Part shown: positions 26,272-34,545 of the stretch, piece after piece
Layout of the letters: the number at the start of each line of letters is the position of its first letter
Numbering within the stretch: the first letter of the stretch is position 1
Origin: Bradyrhizobium sp. 170
Lineage (GTDB): Bacteria > Pseudomonadota > Alphaproteobacteria > Rhizobiales > Xanthobacteraceae
Reading direction: 5' to 3'
DNA: 64,000 nucleotides
Assembly: GCF_023101085.1 (NCBI RefSeq)
Contig: NZ_CP064703.1
Coordinates: forward strand, 248,001-312,000
The notes under the pieces: generated by a model
Database searches by the model: none
Seen by the model: the letters and a program-made list of their open reading frames with translations, nothing else
What the model was told of the DNA's origin: nothing
Translations under genes and position numbers: made by a program

Positions 26272-27348
26272 TTACCGGCTCAGCGCCCGGCAACGCTCGG
26301 GCGGCAGCGTCAACCACACCTCGCTGCCCTTTGGTACGTTGGTTTCGGTCGGCGTGGTGGCGCGCAAACTGGTGCCGTCGGCCACCTCGACCATGTAGTC
26401 GCGTGCGGCGCCGAGATAGACCTGCCGCGTGACGACCGCCCTGATCGCATTTTTTGATGAAGCCGGCGGCTGCGTCGAAAGCCCGACGTCATGCTGGCGG
26501 ATCGCGACCACGGCGCCGTCACCTGCCGTGAGCGGCGCGCCGACCACCTGCAACGTCGCGCCAGCAAAGGAAATGTGGTTGGCATCAAGCGCGGTGCCCT
26601 TGATGACGTTGCTGGCGCCGATGAAGCGGGCGACGAATTCGGACTCCGGCCGCGCGTAGATGTCCTCGGGCGTGCCGAGCTGGTCGATCCGCCCGCCATT
26701 CATGACCGCGATCAGGTCGGCCGTGGTCATGGCCTCTGACTGGTCGTGGGTGACATAGACGGTGGTGTAGCGATATTCATCGTGGAGGCGGCGGATTTCG
26801 AACCGCATCTCCTCGCGCAAATTGGCGTCGAGATTGGAGAGCGGCTCATCGAGCAGCAGCGTTTCGGGTTCGACGATCAACGCGCGCGCCAGCGCCACGC
26901 GCTGCTGCTGTCCGCCGGAGAGTTCGCCGGGATAGCGCTGCGCCAGCGCCTCAAGCTTGGTCGTGGCCAAAATCGCCGCCAGCTTCTTCGCAATGGTGTC
27001 GCGGTCCATTTTGCGCAGGCGCAGGCCATAGACGATGTTTTCGGTCACCGTCATGTGCGGCCACAGCGCGTAGCTCTGGAAAATCATCGACATGCTGCGC
27101 TGCTCGGGCGGCAGCGTGCGCGCTTTGGACGACACCAGCCGCTCGCCGACATGGATCTCGCCGTCGGAAGGCTCCAGGAAGCCCGCGATCAGTCGCAGCG
27201 TCGTGGTCTTGCCGCAGCCGGATGGGCCGAGCAGGCAGACCAGTTGTCCATGGTCGATTTTCAAGGAGACGTTATCGACCACCGCAAGCGAGCCAAATCG
27301 CTTGGTCAGGCCGCGCAAATCAACGGACGCCAATCGCCTCACTCCCAC
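26272..27348 (-). CDS. FbpC/PotA-type ABC transporter ATP-binding protein
   Basis: A 358-residue ATPase. Walker A is LLGPSGCGKTTTLRLIAG, the Q-loop IFQSYALWPHMTV, the signature LSGGQQQRVALARAL, Walker B TLLLDEPLSNLD and the H-loop VYVTHDQSEA. The C-terminal third (about 245-358) is a TOBE/OB regulatory domain. The first codon at 27348 is GTG; another in-frame GTG lies at 27342 and a TTG at 27333, so the start is uncertain by a few residues. It ends 23 bases before the binding-protein start. Confidence 0.92.
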   Translation of the reverse strand: MGVRRLASVDLRGLTKRFGSLAVVDNVSLKIDHGQLVCLLGPSGCGKTTTLRLIAGFLEPSDGEIHVGERLVSSKARTLPPEQRSMSMIFQSYALWPHMTVTENIVYGLRLRKMDRDTIAKKLAAILATTKLEALAQRYPGELSGGQQQRVALARALIVEPETLLLDEPLSNLDANLREEMRFEIRRLHDEYRYTTVYVTHDQSEAMTTADLIAVMNGGRIDQLGTPEDIYARPESEFVARFIGASNVIKGTALDANHISFAGATLQVVGAPLTAGDGAVVAIRQHDVGLSTQPPASSKNAIRAVVTRQVYLGAARDYMVEVADGTSLRATTPTETNVPKGSEVWLTLPPERCRALSR

Positions 27349-27511
27349 CCTTGTTCTTGCACGGATCAGCGCCCGGCTTGGTATGCCAGTATACGGACAA
27401 AAACGGGATGGGAAAGGGAGTTGGGTTGGAAACGATGTCGCCCCGCCTCATGCGCAATTGCGCGCGGGCGCAGCGACGTGTCACCATTTCACATTGTGAG
27501 AGACGCAGGCC

Positions 27512-27595
27512 GTAGGATGGGTAGAGCGAAGCGAAACCCATCATTACAGCCACTGGACGCGGCTGATGGGTTTCGCTTCGCTCTACCCATCCTAC
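27512..27595. repeat. Palindromic repeat, GTAGGATGGGTAGAGC family
   Basis: An 84-bp element, second copy of the one at 12843-12923, with ends GTAGGATGGGTAGAGCGAAG and CTTCGCTCTACCCATCCTAC. It lies between the aminotransferase stop and the ABC operon. Confidence 0.92.
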
Positions 27596-27614
27596 AAGAG
27601 GTGCACGTCGGGGC

Positions 27615-28799
27615 TTACGCGCTCACACTCTCGCCGAGATATTCGATCGCGGCTTCGGTCCCGCCCTTGCCATGGGGAATGTTCAGCGCGTTGAGGCCGA
27701 CCTCGACGACGCCGAGCGTGCCCAGAATCATCGGTGCATTCACATGGCCCATATGGGCGATGCGAAACGCCTGGCCGGAGAGGTCGCCAATCCCGGTGCC
27801 CAGCACCACGCCGCATTTTTCCTTGCAGTAACGCTGCAGCGCGGCCGGATCAAAGCCGTTCGTCGTCACCGTCGTCACCGTGTTGGAGCGCTCATTGGCT
27901 TCCGCGATGTTGAAGCCGATCACCTGACCCTCGGACCACGCCGCCACCGCGCGCCGGACGGCTTCGCCGAGCAGGCGATGACGCAGAAAGGCGTTCTCCA
28001 GTCCCTCGACATGGAGCATGTCGATCGCCTTGCGCAGCGCGAACAGCAAATGCACCGGCGCGGTGCCGGCATATTTGCGGTAATGCTCAGCTCCTTCGCG
28101 CTCGGTCCAGTCCCAATAGGGCGTGCGCAAGTTGGCGCGTCTGTGCACTTCGCGGGCGCGGTCGTTGGCGGCGACGAAGCCGAGGCCGGGCGGTGTCATC
28201 AGGCCCTTCTGCGAGCCGGACATCGCGACATCGATGCCCCATTTGTCCATCTCGAACGGCATGCAGCCAAGCGAAGCCACGGTGTCGACCATGAACAGCG
28301 CCGGATGTCCCGTTGATTTGATCGCCTTGCCGATCGCTTCGATGTCGTTATAGGCGCCGGACGCCGTATCGACCTGTACAGCTACGATCGCCTTGATGCT
28401 GTGTTCCTTGTCCTGCTTGAGTCGCGCCTCGACCTCGGCGGGACGGATCGCGCGGCGCCAGTCGCCCCTGAGCACCTCGACCTCGACGCCCATCGCCGCC
28501 GCCGCCTGGCCCCAGCCGATCGCAAAGCGTCCGCTCTCCAGCACCAGCAGCTTGTCGCCGCGCGACAGCACGTTGGAAAGCGTCGCTTCCCACGCGCCAT
28601 GGCCGTTGGCGATGTAGATGTAGGATTGGCCCTTGGTGGCGAACAGTTTTGAGAGATCGGCGAGCAGGCTGTCGGTCAATTCCAGCATCTGTTCGGAATA
28701 GATATCGAGCGCCGGGCGATGCATCGCCTGCAGCACCTCGTCGGGCATGGTGGTGGGTCCGGGGATGGCCAGAAATTCCCGGCCCGCGCGAACGGTCAT
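27615..28799 (-). CDS. Class V aminotransferase, alanine/serine-glyoxylate type
   Basis: A 394-residue pyridoxal-phosphate enzyme. The start at 28799 (MTVRAGREFLAIPGPT) is preferred over an ATG nine codons upstream because of its spacing from AAGGAAAACC. The N-terminal substrate motif GPTTMPDEVLQAM, the cofactor loop ANGHGAWEATL, the Asp in FMVDTVASLG and the Schiff-base lysine in SGSQKGLMTPPGLG are present. The family transfers amino groups from serine or alanine to glyoxylate, linking to one-carbon and glycolate metabolism. It is on the same strand upstream of the Fbp-like operon, separated by a repeat, so co-regulation is uncertain. Confidence 0.88.
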   Translation of the reverse strand: MTVRAGREFLAIPGPTTMPDEVLQAMHRPALDIYSEQMLELTDSLLADLSKLFATKGQSYIYIANGHGAWEATLSNVLSRGDKLLVLESGRFAIGWGQAAAAMGVEVEVLRGDWRRAIRPAEVEARLKQDKEHSIKAIVAVQVDTASGAYNDIEAIGKAIKSTGHPALFMVDTVASLGCMPFEMDKWGIDVAMSGSQKGLMTPPGLGFVAANDRAREVHRRANLRTPYWDWTEREGAEHYRKYAGTAPVHLLFALRKAIDMLHVEGLENAFLRHRLLGEAVRRAVAAWSEGQVIGFNIAEANERSNTVTTVTTNGFDPAALQRYCKEKCGVVLGTGIGDLSGQAFRIAHMGHVNAPMILGTLGVVEVGLNALNIPHGKGGTEAAIEYLGESVSA

Positions 28800-28874
28800 T
28801 TTTTGGTTTTCCTTATGGGTAAGCACGCGGAATCGAAGCGCTTGTGGTTAGGCTGGATAATATGTGATCGAAAC

Positions 28875-28945
28875 CGTCATTGCGAGCGCAGCGAAGCAAT
28901 CCAGAGCCGCAAAAAGAGTTGATTGCACTCATTGCTCCGCTCCCG
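28875..28945. repeat. Degraded palindromic repeat, CGTCATTGCGAGCG family
   Basis: The left end is clear (CGTCATTGCGAGCGCAGCGA followed by AGCAATCCAG). The right half is decayed: only TTGATTGCACTCATTGCTCC resembles the expected complement. It sits between the LssY_C gene and the aminotransferase gene. Confidence 0.7.
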
Positions 28946-28962
28946 GGAGTAAGGATGCCGGC

Positions 28963-29799
28963 TTATTTCCCAACCGCGTTGGCGATCGCGCGCCAGATCT
29001 GGTCCTTCAATTCGGTCGCCGGCGGGCTCGGGACCGTCACCGCAGGCCCCTCGCGTTTTTTGCAGGCCTCGACCAGCCGCAGCACCCAGATTTCGCCGTC
29101 GGTGTAATAGAGGTCGCCGCCGCCATTATGGCCCGCAATCGTCGGCCCGATGCCGGTGACCTGGTATTTCGCCTCGACCATGCCGGCATTTTCCAGGTCG
29201 GCCGCAAGAAGCGCGCGCTCGGCGTCGAGATCGGGGCTGATATGGTGCGTGACGGCCACCGTGTATTTGCTGACGCCGACGCCGCGATCCTGCGTCGCAG
29301 CTCCAAGCCAGACCGGTCGCTTCTCCTCGCCTTGGTCGAGCACCTTCCAGTAACGCACATGATTGCGGCGATCGGCGCTGGCTCCGATCGGTTTTTCATA
29401 GGCGAGATCTTCGCGGCGGCCGAGATAATAGAGATTACTGACCGGCGCGTCCTTGTAAGGACGGTCGAGCAGCACGCTGCCGACGATCTCGATCGATGAT
29501 TTCAGCGTGATCGGATCGGCCGGATACCAGCCGGCCGCGTGCATCGCGCAGACCACGTCGCCGATGTCGCCGATCAGCCCGACATTCATGGGATCGCCGG
29601 GAATGCCCTGGCCGGTCCGCGTCACCATCGGCAATTGGGCGAGGCCTTTTTGATGTTCGTAATGGGTCCAGAACAACGGCAGTATCAGATAGGCGACGGC
29701 GCCGTAGACGATGACAACGAGCAGCAAGATCCAAGCCGCGCGCTTCCACCGCGAACGTTTCGGTTTGACCGGGGATTGCGCGCCATCGGTGTCGGTCAC
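28963..29799 (-). CDS. LssY_C-domain membrane protein
   Basis: A 278-residue protein with a short basic cytoplasmic N-terminus, one membrane helix (about 22-46, AAWILLLVVIVYGAVAYLIL) and a periplasmic domain. The conserved run MVTRTGQGIPGDPMNVGLIG, then AMHAAGWYPADPIT, LLDRPYKDAPVSNLYYLGR and HVRYWKV is characteristic of the LssY C-terminal domain, found in envelope proteins and next to PAP2-type phosphatases. The biochemical role of the domain is not known to me. It stands alone here, 55 bases from a nuclease-like gene on the same strand. Confidence 0.8.
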   Translation of the reverse strand: MTDTDGAQSPVKPKRSRWKRAAWILLLVVIVYGAVAYLILPLFWTHYEHQKGLAQLPMVTRTGQGIPGDPMNVGLIGDIGDVVCAMHAAGWYPADPITLKSSIEIVGSVLLDRPYKDAPVSNLYYLGRREDLAYEKPIGASADRRNHVRYWKVLDQGEEKRPVWLGAATQDRGVGVSKYTVAVTHHISPDLDAERALLAADLENAGMVEAKYQVTGIGPTIAGHNGGGDLYYTDGEIWVLRLVEACKKREGPAVTVPSPPATELKDQIWRAIANAVGK

Positions 29800-29853
29800 A
29801 TCCAGCGCTCCGCGATGTCAGGCCCCGAAGGGTAGCACGTCCGGGCTGTGGTG

Positions 29854-30585
29854 CTACCGCCGCGTCTCGCGGCAGCCGGCGAGTTCGGCCTCCTCGACCG
29901 AGCAGAACCAGCGCGTGCCCTTTGAGATCTTCATCTCGATCTTCGCATACCAGCGGCTCGTCGGCTGATGAAAGATGCACTCGCCGGACCGGTTGACGTT
30001 GCCCTTGATGGTGCAGTCGGGCGAGGGCGCGACCGATCCGGACGCCGACGCCAGCAGGATCGCCCTGGCATTCTCCGGCGGCCTGACCGCGCCAAGGATC
30101 GCCGTCTTCTTGTTGCGGACGCGCCAGTCCCATGGCGCGATGAACGCCCCTTGCCACATCCCCGCCTTGGCCTCGCGCGCGGCCTTCTCATCTGCCTCAT
30201 AGTCGCGCGAGATCCGCGTAGCCGCCAGCGCCCAGCCGTTCGACACCAGCCATTTCTGGATGTCCTCGCCGTCGGCCTCGCAGCGCGCCACCGTGCGGCC
30301 GCGGCGGTCGGTGACCGCCCTGGTATGACAGGTCCAGCTCTTGCCCCCGAAGTGCTTGATCAGTTCGTCGCGCGCGGCGGCGCCGCAGGCCCAGCGCTCG
30401 CTTTTGGTGTTGAGGCAGAGCTGGTCGGCGGCCGGCGCGTCGATGCCACCGAGGCGAATGCGGCTGTTGCCGATCTGGAGCTGATCGCCTTCGCGGATTT
30501 TCGGAACGCCGGTGATGTCGGCCGCCTGCGCCATGGCGGGGAGTGACAGCAGCAAAAGCGCGGACAGCAATTTCCGTAAATTCAT
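29854..30585 (-). CDS. Exported thermonuclease-like (SNase) protein
   Basis: A 243-residue protein with a Sec signal (about 1-22, MNLRKLLSALLLLSLPAMAQ). The OB-fold nuclease pattern is visible: GDQLQIGNSRIRLGGIDAPA, then CGAAARDELIKHFGGK, RRGRTVARCEADGEDI and WLVSNGWALAA. The Arg of IRLGGID and Asp of GIDAPA match the SNase active-site strand, but the Glu/Arg catalytic pair is not clearly kept (ARCEADG), so nuclease activity is uncertain. About 70 residues with several cysteines follow the domain (CTIKGNVNRSGECIFHQPTS). A periplasmic location is expected. Confidence 0.8.
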   Translation of the reverse strand: MNLRKLLSALLLLSLPAMAQAADITGVPKIREGDQLQIGNSRIRLGGIDAPAADQLCLNTKSERWACGAAARDELIKHFGGKSWTCHTRAVTDRRGRTVARCEADGEDIQKWLVSNGWALAATRISRDYEADEKAAREAKAGMWQGAFIAPWDWRVRNKKTAILGAVRPPENARAILLASASGSVAPSPDCTIKGNVNRSGECIFHQPTSRWYAKIEMKISKGTRWFCSVEEAELAGCRETRR

Positions 30586-30686
30586 CGGCAGTCCCAGCGG
30601 AATGATGCGGATAGTGCGGACAATGGAGCCATCTTGCCAGTGCCGTAGCGTCGCATCGCTTTCAACTTCCCGTCATTGCGCGATTC

Positions 30687-30775
30687 GTAGGGTGGGCAAA
30701 GGCGCGCTTGCGCCGTGCCCACCATCTCTCAACGGCAACACTATCGGTGGGCACGCTTCGCTTTGCCCACCCTAC
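30687..30775. repeat. Palindromic repeat, GTAGGGTGGGCAAAGC family
   Basis: An 89-bp copy with ends GTAGGGTGGGCAAAGGCG and CGCTTTGCCCACCCTAC. A CGTCATTGCG remnant of another repeat family sits 7 bases to its left (30671-30680). The right end supplies the stop codon of the minus-strand gene at 30772-32502. Confidence 0.92.
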
Positions 30776-32502
30776 GAGCTCTTCATCATCACGCCTCTCG
30801 CCAGCGCCAATCCCATCAGCACGAACGCCGACGTCACCTCGGGGCCGCCGACCAGAATCCGCGTCGGCGTCTTCATCTTGTTCCATTCATAGGCCTTGTA
30901 CGGCCCATGCCTGCCGCCTTCGCCGAGCTGGGCTGTGATGCAGTTGAGCGCGGGCGCGAAGGTCGAAACGTCGGCGCCGAGATGCGCCAGCGCCATCAGC
31001 GCCAGCGCGGCGTCGAACGGGTTCATCTCGCGCGCGATCAATTCTCCTTCGACATAGGCCAGCACGCGAACGCGGATGAACTCGAATGCGCCGTCCGGAT
31101 CGATCGCCTGCCGCGCCGCCTCAGGCAACGCCATGAACGCGGCATGGCAGCGGCCGAAATAGGCGGAGTAGAGTTCCGGGAGGTAATAGATATGCGAGCG
31201 CGGATTTCTGAACGCGCCGCTTTCCACCAGCCGCCGCTGGAAGCCAAGGATGCGATGCACCGTCTCCAGCCGCTGTGGCGTCTCCAGAATCTTCCAGCGC
31301 TTTAGATTCCGGAAAGAGACTTCGAGAATATCGAGGTTGAGCGTCGGATCGAGGTCGTTGCCGTAGGGCCGGTCGCCCGCGAGATTATCGATCCAGGTGA
31401 CGACGCCGCCCTCGTAATCGATATTGTCGTTCAAGGGCACGGTGACGCGCGGCTCGTTGGCGCCCTCGCGCACCTGATAGCCGCGGTAGAAGTCCAACAG
31501 CGGCTGGTCGAGGATCGGATCGGCGGAGCCTGCCTGGGTCGCCGCTGAGAACGAGCACGCGGTGGTGTCGCAATCCGGCACGTAGATGCCGAAGCCCAAA
31601 TCCTGCTTGATCTGGGCGAAGAAGCGCGAGAAGCGCGGATGCGGCAGCGGCGCCAGGGCCGTGATCACGCGCACCGTCGAGCCGTCATGCGAGGACACTT
31701 CCTCGGCTGAGGTCTTCAGGCAGAAATCCACCATCTCCGAAATCGCCCGCCGCGATGCCGCGGCCTCGTCCACGGACGCCAGCCCGGTCTCGATGAAGCT
31801 CAACAGCGCCTCGGTGAAGAAGGCGTCGTAATAGGCCGAGCGGTGGCGGATCTGCATCGGCTGCCACATCGGCTCGGCGATTCCGGTCCAGGGCGGGTTG
31901 ATCAGGGCGCGGGCCGGCGAATGCGCGATGAAGATCCGCGCCAGGCTGAACAACAGCGTCGAGTTCTTGTAGCCGCGCGAGTTCAGTCCCGTCAGCGCCA
32001 TCAGCATCTCGCGCCCGCCCATGTCGGCGTCGCCGATCAGGTTGAAGGCCGCATAGGTCGGGATGAAGCCGTTTTTGGCGAACGAGGCCAAGAGATGGGC
32101 GCCGCAGCGGCGGATCACCCGGTCGATCTCGCTTCCATCAGCCGCCCGGCCGGGGGCCGCCGCCGGCTGCGGCGAGGGGTGGTTCACCCCGATATCGGCC
32201 ATCAGCTCGGCGATCGGGGCGCCGACCGCGGCCCAGTCCGGCTCGGCCTCGTCGCGCGCCTGCCGGAGCGCCTCCTGCAAGGCGCCCAGTCGTTTTTCGT
32301 CCCGCAGCGCCGGCAGCCCGGTCCGCCGCAGCAGCGGCCGCAGCGCCGGATTGCCCAGTGCCGTGCGATAGAACTTGCCGAGATGGGGGTCGCCGCCGTG
32401 GTATTTCAGCAGCACGGGATCGCAGACGTCGTACAGCGAGGGGCCGTCTTTCCGCGCGGTCAGCGCCCGGAATGCGGCGCCGGCGATGGTGTGGAAGCCC
32501 AT
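30772..32502 (-). CDS. Large conserved protein of unknown function
   Basis: A 576-residue protein I do not recognise. It has no signal peptide and is mostly soluble, rich in helices. Notable segments are DPVLLKYHGGDPHLGKFYRT near the N-terminus, SLARIFIAHSPARALINPPW near residue 200, GFGIYVPDCDTTACSFSAA near 310, and the ending KTPTRILVGGPEVTSAFVL. Repeated helix pairs in the second half recall alpha/alpha-barrel enzymes, but no catalytic motif is certain. The start ATG at 32502 follows a weak GGAAAG. The TAG stop is part of a palindromic repeat, so the C-terminus has probably been reset by repeat insertion. Neighbours give no functional clue. Confidence 0.7.
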   Translation of the reverse strand: MGFHTIAGAAFRALTARKDGPSLYDVCDPVLLKYHGGDPHLGKFYRTALGNPALRPLLRRTGLPALRDEKRLGALQEALRQARDEAEPDWAAVGAPIAELMADIGVNHPSPQPAAAPGRAADGSEIDRVIRRCGAHLLASFAKNGFIPTYAAFNLIGDADMGGREMLMALTGLNSRGYKNSTLLFSLARIFIAHSPARALINPPWTGIAEPMWQPMQIRHRSAYYDAFFTEALLSFIETGLASVDEAAASRRAISEMVDFCLKTSAEEVSSHDGSTVRVITALAPLPHPRFSRFFAQIKQDLGFGIYVPDCDTTACSFSAATQAGSADPILDQPLLDFYRGYQVREGANEPRVTVPLNDNIDYEGGVVTWIDNLAGDRPYGNDLDPTLNLDILEVSFRNLKRWKILETPQRLETVHRILGFQRRLVESGAFRNPRSHIYYLPELYSAYFGRCHAAFMALPEAARQAIDPDGAFEFIRVRVLAYVEGELIAREMNPFDAALALMALAHLGADVSTFAPALNCITAQLGEGGRHGPYKAYEWNKMKTPTRILVGGPEVTSAFVLMGLALARGVMMKSS

Positions 32503-32878
32503 GCAGTTACTTTCCGCCGGAACGGTGAAGGGAGGGCCGCGTTGAGCACGGCAACGAGCTCAAGGCGGCCACCGCCGGCCGGATCGGGCCTGCAAGCCCT
32601 TGAAAACTATACAAATCAGCGAAAAATACAAATGTGATCTAGGTCACTTAACTGAAATTAACCTTCCGCCAGTATGGCCGGCAACTGGCTCCATGCGGCA
32701 AATGAGGTTGTTCGGGAGGGCCCGGCAGGCTAAAAGCCCGGTTGTTGCGGTGCCGCAAATTGAGCGCAATTGGACGGCACTTAACCCTGCAACCCCTTCA
32801 AACCTGAACGGTCCTCACGCGACTAACTGGCGCGGTCTTGTTTGGTGCCCTTTGGACAAACTTGGGAATGGTAACGCA
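32503..32878. other. 376-base intergenic region between divergent genes
   Basis: Holds no gene that I can support. It is A/T-richer than its surroundings around 32600-32660 and contains one strong CRP-like palindrome at 32633-32648. An in-frame extension of the downstream pseudocaspase reaches back to 32600 but lacks protein-like composition and a ribosome site. Confidence 0.6.
32633..32648. promoter_or_regulatory. CRP-like binding site
   Basis: TGTGA, six bases TCTAGG, then TCACT: nine of ten bases match the CRP consensus TGTGA-N6-TCACA, within an A/T-rich stretch. It lies about 230 bases before the pseudocaspase gene at 32879 and 130 bases before the divergent gene at 30772-32502. Confidence 0.55.
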
Positions 32879-33718
32879 ATGAACCTCGGTCAGCTCCGCA
32901 TCTCCCGCCGCACCGTCACCATTGCCGTTGCTTTCGTCGGCCTGGTGTCGCTGGCGATCGGCGCCCATGCGGCGTTGAACAAGCGCTCGCTCGACGCCGC
33001 CAAGGCGATCGGAACCGAGCAGACCGGCTCGATCGGCGCCACCGCCAGCCGCGTTGCGCTCGTGATCGGCAACGGCCATTACCCGGATGCGTCCGCGCCG
33101 CTCGCCCAGCCCATCAACGATGCCCGCGGCCTCACCGCCGCCCTGCGCGGCAAGGGTTTTGACGTCGACGTGGTCGAGGACGCCACCAAGGACGACATGG
33201 CCCGCGCCATCGTCCGCCTGAAGGCCAAGATCCAGCCGGACACCGTGGCGATGCTGTTCTTCGGCGGCTATGGCGTCCAGGTCGGCCGCGAGAGTTTCAT
33301 GATTCCGGTCGATGCCGCGATCTGGAAGGAAGCCGACGTCCGCCGCGACGGCGTCTCGATCGAACAGGTGCTGGACGCGATGACCGAGAAAGGCGCCAAG
33401 GCCAAGCTCGTCGTCGTCGACGCCTCCCGCCGCAACCCCTATGAGCGCCGCTTCCGCTCCTATTCCCACGGTCTGGCCCCGATCTCCGCGCCGGAAAACG
33501 CGCTGATCCTGACCTCGGCGACGCCGGGCAAGGTGGCCGATGACGGCAAGGGCCAGTACAGCGTGCTGGTGACCGAGTTGCTCAACAATCTGAATTCGCA
33601 GTCCGGCGCCGCCACTGCCTTCAACAAGACCCGCATCTCCGTCTCCCGCGCCTCCGACGGCGAGCAGGTGCCGCAGGTGTCGTCGTCGCTGCTGGAAGAC
33701 GTCCGCATCGGCGGGTAA
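32879..33718 (+). CDS. Membrane-anchored pseudocaspase (C14-like fold without catalytic dyad)
   Basis: A 279-residue protein. The start at 32879 has GGGAATGG upstream. A hydrophobic N-terminal segment (about 12-32) is a signal or anchor, so the domain is likely periplasmic. The caspase-like domain (about 56-275) begins RVALVIGNGHYPDASAPL and INDARGLTAALRGKGFDVDV. Active-site blocks are altered: AMLFFGGYGVQVG has Tyr131 where GHG would give the catalytic His, and VVVDASRRNPYERRF has Ser183 where DAC would give the Cys. The same changes occur in the second caspase-like protein at 52212-53681. It is probably a scaffold or regulator, not a peptidase. Confidence 0.87.
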   Translation: MNLGQLRISRRTVTIAVAFVGLVSLAIGAHAALNKRSLDAAKAIGTEQTGSIGATASRVALVIGNGHYPDASAPLAQPINDARGLTAALRGKGFDVDVVEDATKDDMARAIVRLKAKIQPDTVAMLFFGGYGVQVGRESFMIPVDAAIWKEADVRRDGVSIEQVLDAMTEKGAKAKLVVVDASRRNPYERRFRSYSHGLAPISAPENALILTSATPGKVADDGKGQYSVLVTELLNNLNSQSGAATAFNKTRISVSRASDGEQVPQVSSSLLEDVRIGG

Positions 33719-33746
33719 GCGCGCCGCGCGCTCAACTCTATCCACA

Positions 33747-33917
33747 CGTCGTCCCTGCGAACGCAGGGACCCATACCGCGTGATCCATCGATGGGACGCG
33801 GTCGCAGACGCCCTGCGTTGCCCAACACCCGCGTTGGATTGCTGAACCGAATCCGTCTTCCCTCTTGCCCATTCCAACGGCCGCGGCGTATGGGCCCCTG
33901 CGTTCGCAGGGGCGACG
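33747..33917. repeat. Palindromic repeat, CGTCGTCCCTGCGAACG family, copy 1
   Basis: A 171-bp element with ends CGTCGTCCCTGCGAACGCAG and CTGCGTTCGCAGGGGCGACG and inner complementary blocks CCCATACCGCG/CGCGGCGTATGGG. It starts 28 bases after the pseudocaspase stop and is followed by copy 2 in the same orientation. Confidence 0.92.
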
Positions 33918-33944
33918 AGTTGATAGGTTCTCGCCTTTTCCCAC

Positions 33945-34109
33945 GGTCGTCCCTGCGAACGCAGGGATCCATACCGCGTGATCCCTCAATAGCGCGCGGT
34001 CGCAAACGCTCTGCCAACTACCTCTGTGGCTTGCTGAGGCAAAGCCGTCTTCCAATGTGCCCAATACGCCGGCCGCGGCGTATGGGTCCCTGCGTTCGCA
34101 GGGACGACG
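33945..34109. repeat. Palindromic repeat, CGTCGTCCCTGCGAACG family, copy 2
   Basis: A 165-bp element, same ends and inner blocks as copy 1, 27 bases after it. The internal 90 bases differ at many sites, so the two copies are not a recent tandem duplication. It ends 16 bases from the stop of the GIY-YIG gene. Confidence 0.92.
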
Positions 34110-34125
34110 AGAGAGTGAGTTCCGC

Positions 34126-34407
34126 TCACACAATCAGATCGCTGAGATCGCGCCACTCCAGATTCTCGCGCTCGATCAGCTCGATCTTCCAGTTCCGCTT
34201 CCAGCGCTTGAGTTGCTTTTCACGGGCGATCGCCTCATCCGGCCGCTCGAACGCCTCGACATAAACCAGGCGATAAACACCGTAGGTCTTGACGAACGAG
34301 GAGCCTTCGCCGTTGCGATGCTGCTCCTTGCGTTTCGAAAGGGAATTTGTGACCCCGATATACAAGGTCCCATGCCGCCGGCTCGCAAGGATGTAGACGT
34401 AATACAT
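34126..34407 (-). CDS. GIY-YIG nuclease-family protein (COG2827, YhbQ-like)
   Basis: A 93-residue single-domain GIY-YIG protein. The start ATG at 34407 (MYYVYILASRRHGTLYIGVT) is the family start; an in-frame extension to 34494 is translated repeat sequence. The two-strand signature reads YVYIL...GTLYIGVTN, followed by the Arg in SKRKEQHRNG, the catalytic-type Glu in YVEAF, and REKQLKRWKRNWKIELIE. The family cuts DNA, with roles in repair or mobility known for some members. Copies of one palindromic repeat lie 16 bases beyond its stop and 14 bases before its start, framing the gene exactly. This suggests that gene and repeats travel or act together. Confidence 0.9.
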   Translation of the reverse strand: MYYVYILASRRHGTLYIGVTNSLSKRKEQHRNGEGSSFVKTYGVYRLVYVEAFERPDEAIAREKQLKRWKRNWKIELIERENLEWRDLSDLIV

Positions 34408-34421
34408 GCGCGAAACACTGC

Positions 34422-34540
34422 CGTCGTCCCTGCGAACGCAGGGACCCATACCGCGTGATCTATCGATAGAGTGCGGTAGCAGATACCTTATCACACAACT
34501 AGCGACGGTGGTTATGGCCCCTGCTTTCGCAGGGGCGACG
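34422..34540. repeat. Palindromic repeat, CGTCGTCCCTGCGAACG family, copy 3
   Basis: A 119-bp, internally shorter copy with left end CGTCGTCCCTGCGAACGCAG and right end CCCCTGCTTTCGCAGGGGCG. It begins 14 bases upstream of the GIY-YIG start and ends 5 bases before the stop of the minus-strand adaptor gene at 34546. Translating through it yields the residues GMGPCVRRDDG, a frequent artefact N-terminus. Confidence 0.9.
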
Positions 34541-34545
34541 GATGC

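Noticed and set aside
25005..27348. A firm ferric-iron assignment for the Fbp-type importer
   Set aside because: The binding protein lacks an obvious tyrosine pair, no Fur-like box was noticed, and related importers carry other substrates.
33747..34109. Repeated blocks resembling a small CRISPR array
   Set aside because: The two units are 165-171 bp palindromes with internal complementarity, 27 bases apart, and there are no short identical repeats with 30-40 base spacers or cas genes.
34408..34494. An N-terminal extension of the GIY-YIG protein
   Set aside because: The extra residues are the translation of a palindromic repeat; the family begins at MYYVYIL.
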